Made by a program: the position numbers and the translations under genes. The notes under the pieces are model-generated. The model was given only the letters and a program-made list of their open reading frames with translations, had not been told where the DNA came from and did no database searches. Below, piece by piece: positions 1-8,303 of a stretch of DNA of 33,428 bases. The stretch comes from an uncultured Oscillospiraceae bacterium (GTDB lineage: Bacteria > Bacillota > Clostridia > Oscillospirales > Acutalibacteraceae): NCBI GenBank assembly GCA_900540535.1, contig UQGM01000029.1, positions 1-33,428 on the forward strand, in the 5' to 3' direction. The number at the start of each line of letters is the position of its first letter. The first letter of the stretch is position 1.

Positions 1-1
1 A

Positions 2-676
2 GGCGGAGATGCAAAGGGCGGCGGATACGAAGCTGTTACCCCTGAGCAGATAGAGTGGTATAAGTCTGCAAGAGAAGCTCTTAAAGAAATGGCAGGAAAA
101 TATGTTCCATCAATAGTATTCCAGCACATTCCCGTAAGTGAATATTACAATGTGCTCAGAAGAGTCGGAAAGCATGATAAAAATGCTGTCAGAGCTTTCA
201 GAACACATAAGAACGAATACTATGTACCCGAAGAAAAAGTGATGAAGGATAGCGACTACTTTATGCTTGAGCCTCCCTCAATTCCCGATGTCAATACCGG
301 AGAGTTTGAGGCGATGAAAGAAAAAGGCGATGTCTTTGCTATATTTGTAGGACATGATCACAAGAACAATTTTGTGGGAACTTATGACGGAATAGATTTG
401 GGATATACTCCGTCATCAGGTTTCAATGTTTACGGTGAGGGCACAAAGAGAGCTGTTCGAATTTTTGAGTTCAGCGAAGAAAATCCTGCTGATTACAAAA
501 CTCGCACATTAAGCTTCCGTAAATTAATAGGAAGAAAGGTACAGATGCCTGTAAGGGATTTCCTTTTTAAATATGCACCTACAACAGTGGATGCCGCAAT
601 ACCTATGATAATAAAAGCCGTAATAGCTATTTTCGGAATAGCCGCAGTTATAGCATTAATTGGATTTATTTTCTGA
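2..676 (+). CDS. Dcr2-like metallophosphatase, C-terminal part (5' partial), membrane tail
   Basis: The reading frame is open to the left edge, so the N-terminal half, including the first metal-binding motifs, is missing. What remains has a His in the FQHIP motif (about 119-133) and the GHDH motif (350-361), the two C-terminal metal-ligand blocks of calcineurin-like phosphoesterases. The order WYK...FQHIP...GHDH...G-Y-GI-LGY is what I know from the Dcr2/PAP28-type branch of the superfamily. The last 25-30 residues (about 586-673) are almost wholly hydrophobic and end at the stop codon, so the enzyme is probably anchored by a C-terminal helix. A GtrA-like gene follows after about 75 bases on the same strand. 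Substrate is not predictable. The superfamily is secure; the Dcr2 branch is an inference from remembered motifs. Confidence 0.8.
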   Translation, partial: GGDAKGGGYEAVTPEQIEWYKSAREALKEMAGKYVPSIVFQHIPVSEYYNVLRRVGKHDKNAVRAFRTHKNEYYVPEEKVMKDSDYFMLEPPSIPDVNTGEFEAMKEKGDVFAIFVGHDHKNNFVGTYDGIDLGYTPSSGFNVYGEGTKRAVRIFEFSEENPADYKTRTLSFRKLIGRKVQMPVRDFLFKYAPTTVDAAIPMIIKAVIAIFGIAAVIALIGFIF

Positions 677-750
677 TTGAGAAAAAGAAAGGATTTGCGG
701 TATTCTGAAGCTTTGACAGTTTCTGTGAAAATTACCGCATGGTGAATAAG

Positions 751-1272
751 ATGAGTAAAAATGAAAACAGCAAAATAAGTGCATTTCTCTCAAAGCACGC
801 TGAAATCTGGAAGTTTGTAAAATTTGCAATTGTAGGTATGTCCTCAACGATTATTGAGCTGATAATTTATTATATTCTCCAGGGCGTTGTGTTTAAGAAT
901 ATGAATACCGAACCCTTTAAGTTTTTGATTTTCGAGTATGAGGGTATCGGATACATGTGGGCATTCCTTATTTCAACAACAATAGGTTATGCCATAGCTT
1001 TTATTCTTAACAGAAAAGCTACTTTTAAGGCCGATGCAAATCCGGCGCTGAGCATATTCTTATATATTGTCATGGTTGTTTTCACAATTTTTGCAACCAC
1101 ATGGATGGGAACAGCGCTGCTTAATTTCTGTATAGAGCACGGCTGGCGTTCAGCAGGAGAGATTCTTGTAAAACCCATTGTGGCTACTGTCGCTGTTGTA
1201 TGGACATATCCTATAAATCGTTTTATCATTCACAGAAAGAAAAAGTCAACTGAAGAAAACCAAAAGGCTTAA
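751..1272 (+). CDS. GtrA-like membrane protein
   Basis: A 173-residue integral membrane protein with about four hydrophobic helices, the layout of the GtrA/DPMS_TM family. The N-terminal WKFVKFAIVG followed by a polar-free helix is typical of GtrA proteins. These proteins are thought to flip polyprenyl-linked sugars across the membrane for decoration of surface polymers. An upstream in-frame ATG exists at 739, but GGTGA at 741-745 sits five bases before the ATG at 751, which makes 751 the better start. The gene follows the membrane-tailed phosphatase on the same strand, and the nucleotide-sugar cassette is 1.5 kb away, which fits a role in glycan export. The sugar carried cannot be told. A strong hairpin terminator follows. 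Confidence 0.85.
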   Translation: MSKNENSKISAFLSKHAEIWKFVKFAIVGMSSTIIELIIYYILQGVVFKNMNTEPFKFLIFEYEGIGYMWAFLISTTIGYAIAFILNRKATFKADANPALSIFLYIVMVVFTIFATTWMGTALLNFCIEHGWRSAGEILVKPIVATVAVVWTYPINRFIIHRKKKSTEENQKA

Positions 1273-1300
1273 ATCTTTAATAAACTTAATAACGCAATAA

Positions 1301-1335
1301 AAAATACCGTTTCCGAATAGGAAACGGTATTTTTC
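1301..1335. terminator. Bidirectional intrinsic terminator
   Basis: A perfect 13-bp stem (1302-1314 with 1320-1332) and a 5-base loop, with a T run on either strand. It sits between the convergent GtrA and alcohol dehydrogenase genes and can serve both. Confidence 0.9.
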
Positions 1336-1348
1336 TTTCAGTAAAATT

Positions 1349-2560
1349 TTATGCCATAAATCTGTGAATAAGAGCTCTGCACTCGTCAGCGTCCATGAAT
1401 TTCGGAACGGGATAGAGAGGATGAGCTTCCTTAAATACACGTGGAATGATTGTATCGAGGTCTTCTTCCTTGATGCAGTCAAACTTTTCGGGAATGTTCA
1501 TCTTACGGTTGAGCTCTCTGATAGCTGCGACAAAGGCCTTTGCTCTTTCGCTGTCGCTCATGGAATCGCTGCCGACTCCTGCAATAGCTGCAAGTCTTGC
1601 AAGGGGCTTTGCTGCGGAATCTCCGAAGAAATCAAGAACATAGGGGAGAATAACAGCGTTTGCAAGACCGTGAGGAATGCCGTAGAATCCGCCGAGGTTG
1701 TGGGCGATTGCGTGGACATATCCGACATAAGCTCTTGTGAAAGCCATTCCTGCATAGAATGAACCCATGAGCATATTCTCTCTTGCTCTGAGGTTTGAGC
1801 CGTTATTATAGGCTTCCTCTATGTTGTCAAAGATAAGCTTTGTAGCTTTTTCTGCATAAGCGGATGTAGTTTTTGTGTTGCTTCTTCCGATGTAAGCCTC
1901 AACTGCATGGGTAAGAGCGTCCATACCTGTTGTTGAGGTGATGTGGGGAGGAAGTCCAACTGTAAGTTCAGGGTCCATAACCGCATATTTAGGACGGAGA
2001 ACCGGATCGTTAATTGCATATTTTTCATGTGTTGCAGGGTTTGAAACAACAGCTGCAAGGGTTGTTTCTGAACCTGTTCCGGCAGTTGTGGGAACTGCAA
2101 ACAGAGGCGGAATCTTCTTGATAACTTTAAGAACGCCTTTCATTTTCGGAACGGGAAGATTGGGTCTTGCAATTCTTGCAGCGCAGGCCTTAGCACAGTC
2201 CATAGGTGAACCGCCGCCGAAAGCGATAAGTCCCTGACAGTTGTTCTTGAGATAAAGCTCTCTTGCATCTTCAATGTTCTGAATTGAGGGGTTCGGCTGA
2301 ACTCCGTCAAAAACGGTGTACTTTACGCCGACATTGTCAAGGTTCTCAAAAAGAGGATCCAAAAGGTGAAGTCCCATAAGGCCTTTATCGGTTACAACCA
2401 AAACGTTTGTAATACCTTTTGCCTTGACAAACTCAGGCAGCTTTTTAACACTTCCGACTCCTGAAAGCAGCTCGGGCTCGCTCCAGTCGAAAATGTTCAC
2501 TGCCAGTTTCATACCGAACTGATATGTACGGTAGCAAAACTTTTTGAACGGTGAAATCAT
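1349..2560 (-). CDS. Iron-containing alcohol dehydrogenase
   Basis: A 403-residue group III (Fe-ADH) dehydrogenase of usual family length, reducing an aldehyde or oxidising an alcohol with NAD(P)H in the cytoplasm. The dinucleotide-binding GGGSPMD lies at residues 115-121. The four metal ligands are visible as D214 and H218 in GMDALTH, and H283 and H297 in the HAIAHNLGG...GIPHG block, with the spacing known from lactaldehyde reductase FucO. The frame is open for 38 more codons upstream, but AAAGGAG lies nine bases before the ATG at 2558-2560 and a promoter lies at 2595-2623, so the short start is right. The gene stands alone. Physiological substrate (butanol, ethanol, lactaldehyde or other) is not determinable. 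Confidence 0.93.
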   Translation of the reverse strand: MISPFKKFCYRTYQFGMKLAVNIFDWSEPELLSGVGSVKKLPEFVKAKGITNVLVVTDKGLMGLHLLDPLFENLDNVGVKYTVFDGVQPNPSIQNIEDARELYLKNNCQGLIAFGGGSPMDCAKACAARIARPNLPVPKMKGVLKVIKKIPPLFAVPTTAGTGSETTLAAVVSNPATHEKYAINDPVLRPKYAVMDPELTVGLPPHITSTTGMDALTHAVEAYIGRSNTKTTSAYAEKATKLIFDNIEEAYNNGSNLRARENMLMGSFYAGMAFTRAYVGYVHAIAHNLGGFYGIPHGLANAVILPYVLDFFGDSAAKPLARLAAIAGVGSDSMSDSERAKAFVAAIRELNRKMNIPEKFDCIKEEDLDTIIPRVFKEAHPLYPVPKFMDADECRALIHRFMA

Positions 2561-2594
2561 TTGCTGACACTCCTTTACCGAATAATTCCATAAT

Positions 2595-2623
2595 ATTGTA
2601 CCAATTTTTTCAAATAAATGCAA
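2595..2623 (-). promoter_or_regulatory. Promoter of the alcohol dehydrogenase
   Basis: On the minus strand TTGCAT, 17 bases, TACAAT, with the start of transcription expected near 2588, about 28 bases before the start codon. The -35 is weak and the -10 good. A 15-base palindrome (2629-2643) lies directly upstream of the -35 box. Confidence 0.5.
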
Positions 2624-2734
2624 TAATAAAGCTTTTAAAGCTTGTAACAGATTTATTAAAAATACCGAAAACACTGAAAAAAAGCCCCTTTGTCCGGCAA
2701 TAATAATTACAAATTATTGTATGGAGGCGGCAAA

Positions 2735-4042
2735 ATGTCACTTTATGAGAAAATTGTAAAAGGAGAAAAAAAGCTTTCCCTTGTGGGACTCGGATATGTA
2801 GGAATGCCTATTGCGGTAGCTTTTTCAAAAAAGATAAAGGTAATAGGTTTTGATTTAAATGAAAAGAAAATAGATATGTATAAAAGCGGAAAGGATCCCA
2901 CAGGAGAAGTAGGCGACGAGGAAATTAAAAGCTGTTCGGTGGAATTTACCTCAAATCCCGAAAAGCTCAGAGAGGCAAGTTTTCATATTGTAGCGGTTCC
3001 CACACCCATAAACGAAGATAAAACTCCGGATTTAACACCGGTCATCAGCGCCAGTGAAATTTTAGGTAAATATCTTACGAAAGGAAGCATAGTAGTTTAT
3101 GAATCGACGGTTTATCCGGGTGTCACTGAGGAGATATGTGTTCCTATTCTCGAAAAGGAATCGGGACTTAAATGCGGCAGAGATTTCAAAGTCGGTTACT
3201 CTCCGGAAAGGATAAATCCCGGCGATAAGGTGCACCGTCTTGAAACAATCGTAAAGATAGTTTCCGGTATGGATGAAGAGACTCTCGAAGAGGTGGCACA
3301 GGTTTATTCACTGGTATGTCTTGCGGGAGTTTATAAAGCTGAGAGCATAAAAGTTGCGGAAGCTGCAAAGGTAATTGAAAATTCCCAGCGTGATATAAAT
3401 ATCGCCTTTATGAATGAGCTTGCAATTATATTTGAAAAAATGGGTATAGATACAAAGCACGTTATAGAAGCGGCAGGTACAAAGTGGAATTTCCTGAAAT
3501 TTCAGCCGGGGCTTGTAGGCGGACACTGTATAGGTGTTGATCCTTACTATCTTACCTATAAGGCAAATAAACTTGGATATGACTCACAGGTTATTCTTGC
3601 CGGCAGGCGTATAAACGATTCCATGGGAAAATATGTGGCGGAAAGAACAGTTAAAAAGCTTATTGCAAACAATGTCAATGTAAAAAGTGCAAAAGTTGGA
3701 ATACTTGGCTTTACCTTTAAAGAAAACTGCCCTGATACACGAAACACAAGAGTTATCGATATTGTGAGAGAGCTGGAAGAATACGGCATTGAACCCATTG
3801 TCTGCGATCCCGTTGCGGACAGGGAAGAGGCAAGGCATGAATACGGTATTGACCTCAAAGATTCTGATGTGCTTAAAGATCTTGATACCCTTATTATTGC
3901 TGTTGCTCATGAAGAATTCAAAAAACTCGATTCCAAAAACTTTGAAAAGATGCTTTGCAAAAACGGAGTTGTAGCCGATATAAAGGGTATTTTTGAAAAA
4001 GAAGATTTTGAGAAAAACGGATATGTTTACTGGCGTTTTTAA
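2735..4042 (+). CDS. UDP-HexNAc 6-dehydrogenase (TviB/WbpO-type)
   Basis: A 435-residue UDP-sugar dehydrogenase that should oxidise C6 of a UDP-N-acetylhexosamine to the uronic acid using two NAD+. The N-terminal Rossmann motif is GLGYVGMPIA (residues 18-27). ESTVYPGVTEE (123-133), YSPERINPGD (155-164) and the catalytic Cys265 in GLVGGHCIGVDPYY follow. The KWNF-KF-PGLVGGHC form of the active-site block is the one I know from the TviB/WbpO/WbpA branch, not from UDP-glucose dehydrogenase. An ORF start at 2690 is open, but GGAGG at 2723-2727 places the start at 2735. It heads a three-gene operon, 12 bases before the epimerase. Family is secure; exact sugar is inferred from the partner gene. Confidence 0.92.
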   Translation: MSLYEKIVKGEKKLSLVGLGYVGMPIAVAFSKKIKVIGFDLNEKKIDMYKSGKDPTGEVGDEEIKSCSVEFTSNPEKLREASFHIVAVPTPINEDKTPDLTPVISASEILGKYLTKGSIVVYESTVYPGVTEEICVPILEKESGLKCGRDFKVGYSPERINPGDKVHRLETIVKIVSGMDEETLEEVAQVYSLVCLAGVYKAESIKVAEAAKVIENSQRDINIAFMNELAIIFEKMGIDTKHVIEAAGTKWNFLKFQPGLVGGHCIGVDPYYLTYKANKLGYDSQVILAGRRINDSMGKYVAERTVKKLIANNVNVKSAKVGILGFTFKENCPDTRNTRVIDIVRELEEYGIEPIVCDPVADREEARHEYGIDLKDSDVLKDLDTLIIAVAHEEFKKLDSKNFEKMLCKNGVVADIKGIFEKEDFEKNGYVYWRF

Positions 4043-4054
4043 GGAGATAGGAAA

Positions 4055-5032
4055 ATGGGATATGATGATATTAAGTTTCCGGCGGGTACAAAATTTATCG
4101 TCACCGGAGGAGCGGGTTTTATTGGCTCCAATCTCTGCGAAGCTATTTTGAAAAAAGGATGTAAAGTTATATGCCTTGACGACTTTTCCAGAGGCAGAAG
4201 AGAAAATATAAAGGAATTTCTTGTGCATCCTGACTTTCAGCTTTTGGAGGGAGATATAAGAAATTTTGATACCTGTATGAAAGCCTGTCAAAATTCAGAC
4301 TTTGTACTTCATCAGGCTGCATGGGGAAGTGTCCCTGCAAGCATTGAAATGCCGCTGATTTATGAAGAAATCAATATAAAGGGAACACTTAATATGATGG
4401 AAGCGGCAAAAAGACAGGGAGTAAAAAAGTTCGTCTACGCTTCCAGCTCATCTGTTTACGGAGATGAAGAAAGACTTCCGAAAAAAGAAGGGTGTGAAGG
4501 TAATCTCCTTTCCCCCTATGCTGTTACAAAGCGTACCGGTGAGGAATACGGAAAGCTCTATAAAAGCCTTTATGGCCTTGATACCTATGGCCTGAGATAC
4601 TTTAATATATTCGGCAGACGGCAGGATCCGGAGGGAGAGTACGCAGCTGTACTGCCACGGTTTATAAGTCTTATTTTATCAGGTAAAGCTCCCACTATAA
4701 ACGGTGACGGAAAGCAGTCGAGGGATTTTACCTATATTGAAAATGTAATTGAAGCAAATTTCAAAGCCTGTGTTGCCCCGTCAGAATGTGCAGGAGAGGT
4801 TTATAACATTGCCTGCGGGGAAAGGGAATATCTTATTGATATATATAGTTTCCTCTGTGAAATTCTCGGGAAACACATTGAACCTATATTTGGCCCTGAC
4901 AGAAAAGGTGATATAAAGCATTCAAACGCCGATATTTCAAAGGCACGTGAAAAGCTGGGCTATTCACCGGATTACGATTTTAAGAAAGGCATAATGCTTG
5001 CAATTGACTGGTATAAAGAAAATCTTGTTTAG
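4055..5032 (+). CDS. UDP-HexNAc(A) C4-epimerase (WbpP/TviC-like, extended SDR)
   Basis: A 325-residue extended short-chain dehydrogenase, full length. The NAD-binding GGAGFIGSN starts at residue 18, the catalytic Ser is in ASSSSVYGD (129-137), and the Tyr/Lys pair is Y155 and K159 in YAVTK. HQAAWGSVPASI (86-97) and LRYFNIFGRRQDP-G-YAAV are near-identical in form to the blocks that mark WbpP and TviC, enzymes that epimerise C4 of UDP-GlcNAc or UDP-GlcNAcA. AAGGAGATAG lies just before the ATG. Placed between the dehydrogenase and a glycosyltransferase, it probably makes UDP-GalNAc or UDP-GalNAcA for a surface polysaccharide. Confidence 0.9.
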   Translation: MGYDDIKFPAGTKFIVTGGAGFIGSNLCEAILKKGCKVICLDDFSRGRRENIKEFLVHPDFQLLEGDIRNFDTCMKACQNSDFVLHQAAWGSVPASIEMPLIYEEINIKGTLNMMEAAKRQGVKKFVYASSSSVYGDEERLPKKEGCEGNLLSPYAVTKRTGEEYGKLYKSLYGLDTYGLRYFNIFGRRQDPEGEYAAVLPRFISLILSGKAPTINGDGKQSRDFTYIENVIEANFKACVAPSECAGEVYNIACGEREYLIDIYSFLCEILGKHIEPIFGPDRKGDIKHSNADISKAREKLGYSPDYDFKKGIMLAIDWYKENLV

Positions 5033-5043
5033 AGGTGAGAAAA

Positions 5044-6141
5044 ATGAGGATAGGTTTTTTGATACCCTCTTTAGCGGTAGGCGGTGCAGAACGTGCCACC
5101 GTCGCTTTAGGAAACGGTATGGCGCATTTGGGACATGAAGTGTTTGTAATAACCCTTCACGACGGGGAAAATTTTTATGATGCAGACGGTAAAATAAAGA
5201 TTTTTCCTTTGGGATTCAGCGATGAAGAGGACGGAAAAATTAAAAAAAGTTTAAAAAAAGCTTACAATCTGCGAAGAGTGATGAAAAACCTCGGACTTGA
5301 TGTTATAATAGCCATGAGCAGCCTGATGGCAGCTTATGGTGTTTTTGCCTGTGCTTTTACGGGCACTAAATCAATCGGAAGCGAGAGGAGCAATCCGTAC
5401 CGTCATTTTTCCGCTTTTCCTTATTCACTCATAAAGAAGATCTCAGCATCTTTTTCCGACGGTTATGTTTTTCAGACTAAGGCGGCAATGGAGTATTATC
5501 CCAAAAGAGCCGCAAAAAAAGGAATAGTAATTCCAAACGGAATTTTTGGAAATGTGCCGGATAAAATAACTCCTTTTGAAGAGCGTAAGAAAGTAATTTA
5601 TGCAATGGGACGACTTGTTCCTGAAAAAGGCTTTGACGTGCTTTTAAAGGCTTTTGCTGTTTTTTCAGAGAAGCACAGTGATTATACACTTACAGTGTTA
5701 GGTGATGGAGAACTTCACGGGAGTCTCGAGGAGCTTGCGGAAAGCCTTGGGGTTTCTGAAAAAGTAAGTTTCCCCGGAGCGGATAAATCCGCCTGTGAAA
5801 AAATATCGGGTGGCAGGATGTTTGTCCTTTCTTCACGTTTTGAGGGAATGCCCAATGCCCTTATTGAGGCAATGGCTTGTGCTATGCCGGTTATTGCAGC
5901 AGATTGTCCTATGGGTCCGTCGGAGCTTATAACCAATGTTGAAAACGGAATACTGGTTAAAGTTGACGATGTGCACGGACTTGCCGCCGCTATGTGTGAA
6001 CTTGCAGAGGATGATTTTCTTTCGGCAAAACTTTCGGAAAATGCCGTAAAAATAAGGGAAAGATTATCTCCGGAAAAAGTTACGGAAAATTGGTTACAGT
6101 ATATTTACAGTATTACATCAGAGACTGCGGAGAAGCAGTAA
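5044..6141 (+). CDS. GT4-family glycosyltransferase
   Basis: A 365-residue cytoplasmic, probably membrane-associated, retaining GT-B glycosyltransferase. The N-terminal acceptor lobe starts IGFLIPSLAVGGAER, typical of GT4. The donor lobe carries GRLVPEKGFD and the EX7E block in RFEGMPNALIEAMA, which contacts the sugar nucleotide. A GTG at 5035 is in frame, but AGAGGTGAG overlaps it and serves the ATG at 5044 instead. It is the last gene of the three-gene sugar cassette, 11 bases after the epimerase, so the donor is likely the uronic-acid HexNAc made by the two genes before it. The acceptor is unknown. Confidence 0.9.
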   Translation: MRIGFLIPSLAVGGAERATVALGNGMAHLGHEVFVITLHDGENFYDADGKIKIFPLGFSDEEDGKIKKSLKKAYNLRRVMKNLGLDVIIAMSSLMAAYGVFACAFTGTKSIGSERSNPYRHFSAFPYSLIKKISASFSDGYVFQTKAAMEYYPKRAAKKGIVIPNGIFGNVPDKITPFEERKKVIYAMGRLVPEKGFDVLLKAFAVFSEKHSDYTLTVLGDGELHGSLEELAESLGVSEKVSFPGADKSACEKISGGRMFVLSSRFEGMPNALIEAMACAMPVIAADCPMGPSELITNVENGILVKVDDVHGLAAAMCELAEDDFLSAKLSENAVKIRERLSPEKVTENWLQYIYSITSETAEKQ

Positions 6142-6162
6142 ACCGATATTTTATAGGAATTC

Positions 6163-6190
6163 AAAAAGGGGAAAACAAATTTCCCTTTTT
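6163..6190 (+). terminator. Terminator of the sugar cassette
   Basis: An A-rich stem with a GGG(G)/CCC core, five-base loop and a run of Ts (6163-6190). One base is bulged. It lies 20 bases after the glycosyltransferase stop. Confidence 0.65.
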
Positions 6191-6224
6191 ACATAGGATG
6201 TTTCATTAATAAGGGGGTATGTGT

Positions 6225-7250
6225 GTGAAAATTCTTGTTTTACTTACAGGAGGAACTATAGGAAGCAGTGTATCAGGAGGAGTAATCAGCGCAGATGAGG
6301 GAACCTCGTCTTTGCTTACTCAGCTTTACTGTCAGCGTTACGGCAGACATCATGTTTTCACCGTAAAAAGGATAATGAACACATTAAGTGAAAATTTAGG
6401 TAAAAATACTCTTTCTGAAATGCTCAGCGCTGTTCTTTCTGAAAATCTTTCAGGTTATGACGGACTTATAATAACTCACGGAACTGATTCCCTTGCTTTT
6501 TCAGCTCCATTAGCGGCGTTTGTTTTAAGAAAACTTCCCTGTCCTATAGCGGTAGTTTCCGCAAATTATCCTCTTGAGGATAAAAGAAGCAACGGCGTTT
6601 ATAATTTTGCTTCGGCAGTAGCCCTTTTGGGCAGCGGAGAAGCTGAAAACGGTCAGGTTTATGTGCCGTGGAGAAACGCAAAGGGAGAAAATATTATACA
6701 TTTGGCTTCAAGAGTGAGAAGAGCAGATTGTTACAGTGACGATGTTTCATCTTTCGGCTCAGAACCTTTCGGGGAAGTAAAAAACGGTATATTTATCAAA
6801 AACAAATATATGAAAGAACTCCCGAAAGATGATTTTGATTTTAGTCCGGATTCCTTTAATATTAAAAACTCGGTCCTTGTTCTTTCGGCATATCCCACTT
6901 TTGATTATTCTCTCATTGATTTCAGCGAGAAAAACCGTCCCTGTGCAGTGCTTCAGTGCCTTTACCATTCTGCAACAGCGTGTGCAGTGGGAGAAAGCGA
7001 ATCAGCCTGTGAGTTTATTTTAAGGTGTAAAAAGAAGGGAATACCCGTTTACGGCTGTTCATTTAAATATACGTCCGGTGAGTTTTATGAAACAGGCGTA
7101 AAACTGTTGGAAAGCGGACTTATACCCCTTAAGAATATATCGGAGGAGGCAGCTTTTGCAAAGCTCACCTTTGCTTATAATTGCGGATATGAAAATGTTG
7201 AAGAGATTATTGACAAGAATCTCTGCTCTGAGATATTGCCCCGGCCTTAG
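6225..7250 (+). CDS. Asparaginase-family amidohydrolase
   Basis: A 341-residue member of the L-asparaginase/GatD family, which hydrolyses asparagine to aspartate and ammonia. The first catalytic Thr block LTGGTIG is at residues 7-13 and the second block IITHGTDSLAF (82-92) carries the T87-D88 pair. There is no signal peptide, so the protein is cytoplasmic like type I enzymes. The annotated ATG at 6219 sits only one base after AAGGGGG. The GTG at 6225 has that site seven bases upstream and gives the usual MKILVLLTGG start, so I prefer GTG. No GatE or other amidotransferase subunit is adjacent, which argues for asparaginase over GatD. The C-terminal third is less conserved than the N-terminal domain. 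Confidence 0.82.
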   Translation: MKILVLLTGGTIGSSVSGGVISADEGTSSLLTQLYCQRYGRHHVFTVKRIMNTLSENLGKNTLSEMLSAVLSENLSGYDGLIITHGTDSLAFSAPLAAFVLRKLPCPIAVVSANYPLEDKRSNGVYNFASAVALLGSGEAENGQVYVPWRNAKGENIIHLASRVRRADCYSDDVSSFGSEPFGEVKNGIFIKNKYMKELPKDDFDFSPDSFNIKNSVLVLSAYPTFDYSLIDFSEKNRPCAVLQCLYHSATACAVGESESACEFILRCKKKGIPVYGCSFKYTSGEFYETGVKLLESGLIPLKNISEEAAFAKLTFAYNCGYENVEEIIDKNLCSEILPRP

Positions 7251-7256
7251 TGTGAT

Positions 7257-7285
7257 TTGCTATTATTAAGCATATATAGTATAAT
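7257..7285 (+). promoter_or_regulatory. Promoter of the mltG-like gene
   Basis: TTGCTA, 17 bases, TATAAT, with transcription expected near 7292. The inverted repeat TAATGTG (7282-7288) / CACATTA (7306-7312) overlaps the -10 box and the start site, which is where a repressor operator would lie. Confidence 0.55.
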
Positions 7286-7338
7286 GTGAAAGCGGCGGTA
7301 AATGTCACATTATGTCTTTTTACGAAAGGTGAGATTTA

Positions 7339-8286
7339 ATGATGTTTAAAAAAATGGTAGCAGGTCTTCTTGCCATAACTCTTTGTTTTGGTATGGCTGC
7401 CTGCGGAGAAACAGATGAAGGGGAAACAACTGAGGCAAATATAAATTCCGAAACCACCGATGAGCCCTATGTACCTTTCCCACCCAATGATGAAGACGGC
7501 GGGGATGTTAAGAGTACAAGCAGCGGTAGTGGCAGCGGAAGTGGTGATTCAAACAATGACGGTGATTCCGACGAAGCTCCTACATCAAATACTGTCAGGG
7601 TTACTCTTACAGAAGGTATGACACTTGTAAAAATGTCATGGGTTTTGGAAGAGAAAGGCGTTTGCTCTTCTAAAGAATTTATCGATGCATCACAGAACAT
7701 GGATTTTTCAAAATATCCTCTTGTAGCTGCTGCTGCAAAACAGCCTAATGTTTGCTTTAAACTTGACGGATATCTCAAACCCGATACATATGAGTTTTAT
7801 AAAAACGAAGCGCCCGAGCTGGTCTTGGACAAGCTTTTAAGTGCAATGGAATCTTCTATAACTTCACAGATGCGTTCCCGTGCGGCACAGCTTGGCTATT
7901 CAATGCATGAAATCCTTACATTAGCTTCCATTGTGGAAAAGGAAGGCCAGACTAAAGATCAGAGAGAGAAAGTGGCCTCTGTTCTTCACAATCGTCTTAA
8001 AGATGGTATGCAGCTTCAGTGCGATGCTACAATAAATTATGTTGAATATGTAATTTATGAAATATATGGCAAGAATAATGACTATAGATATTACTATAAT
8101 ACAGAGCGCTGCAAGGCTCTCCCGGCAGGACCTATTTGCAATCCCTCAATGGAGTCCATAAAAGCAGCTCTTTACCCGGCAGATACAAATTATCTGTATT
8201 TTGCAATTAAAAACGGCAAAGCCCTTTATGCAGCAGATTATGATACTCATCTGGCCAACTGTGATGAGCTTGGTATTGTGTACTAA
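7339..8286 (+). CDS. mltG: MltG-like endolytic transglycosylase, lipoprotein form
   Basis: A 315-residue YceG/MltG-family protein that should cut nascent glycan strands of peptidoglycan and so set chain length. Residues 1-22 are a lipoprotein signal ending FGMAAC, with C22 the lipidated Cys. A Ser/Gly/Asp/Glu-rich low-complexity linker (about 25-84) follows, then the LysM-like part (VTLTEGMTLVKMSWVLEEKG) and the catalytic part. LASIVEKEG (195-203) holds the catalytic Glu200, and LPAGPICNPSMESIKAALYP is the family signature near the end. Best known MltG proteins use an N-terminal transmembrane helix, so lipid anchoring with a flexible tether is unusual. AAAGGTGAG precedes the ATG. A small FTR-like gene follows after 17 bases, probably in the same transcript. 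Confidence 0.92.
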   Translation: MMFKKMVAGLLAITLCFGMAACGETDEGETTEANINSETTDEPYVPFPPNDEDGGDVKSTSSGSGSGSGDSNNDGDSDEAPTSNTVRVTLTEGMTLVKMSWVLEEKGVCSSKEFIDASQNMDFSKYPLVAAAAKQPNVCFKLDGYLKPDTYEFYKNEAPELVLDKLLSAMESSITSQMRSRAAQLGYSMHEILTLASIVEKEGQTKDQREKVASVLHNRLKDGMQLQCDATINYVEYVIYEIYGKNNDYRYYYNTERCKALPAGPICNPSMESIKAALYPADTNYLYFAIKNGKALYAADYDTHLANCDELGIVY

Positions 8287-8303
8287 AAGGAGATTATGGT
8301 TTT

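Noticed and set aside
3584..4291. Minus-strand open frame of 235 codons across the dehydrogenase/epimerase junction
   Set aside because: Antisense to two conserved genes in a tight operon; the translation is Phe/Lys/Asn-rich without motifs.
6219..7250. GatD subunit of Glu-tRNA(Gln) amidotransferase
   Set aside because: No GatE gene is adjacent and the system is archaeal; a plain asparaginase-family enzyme fits better.
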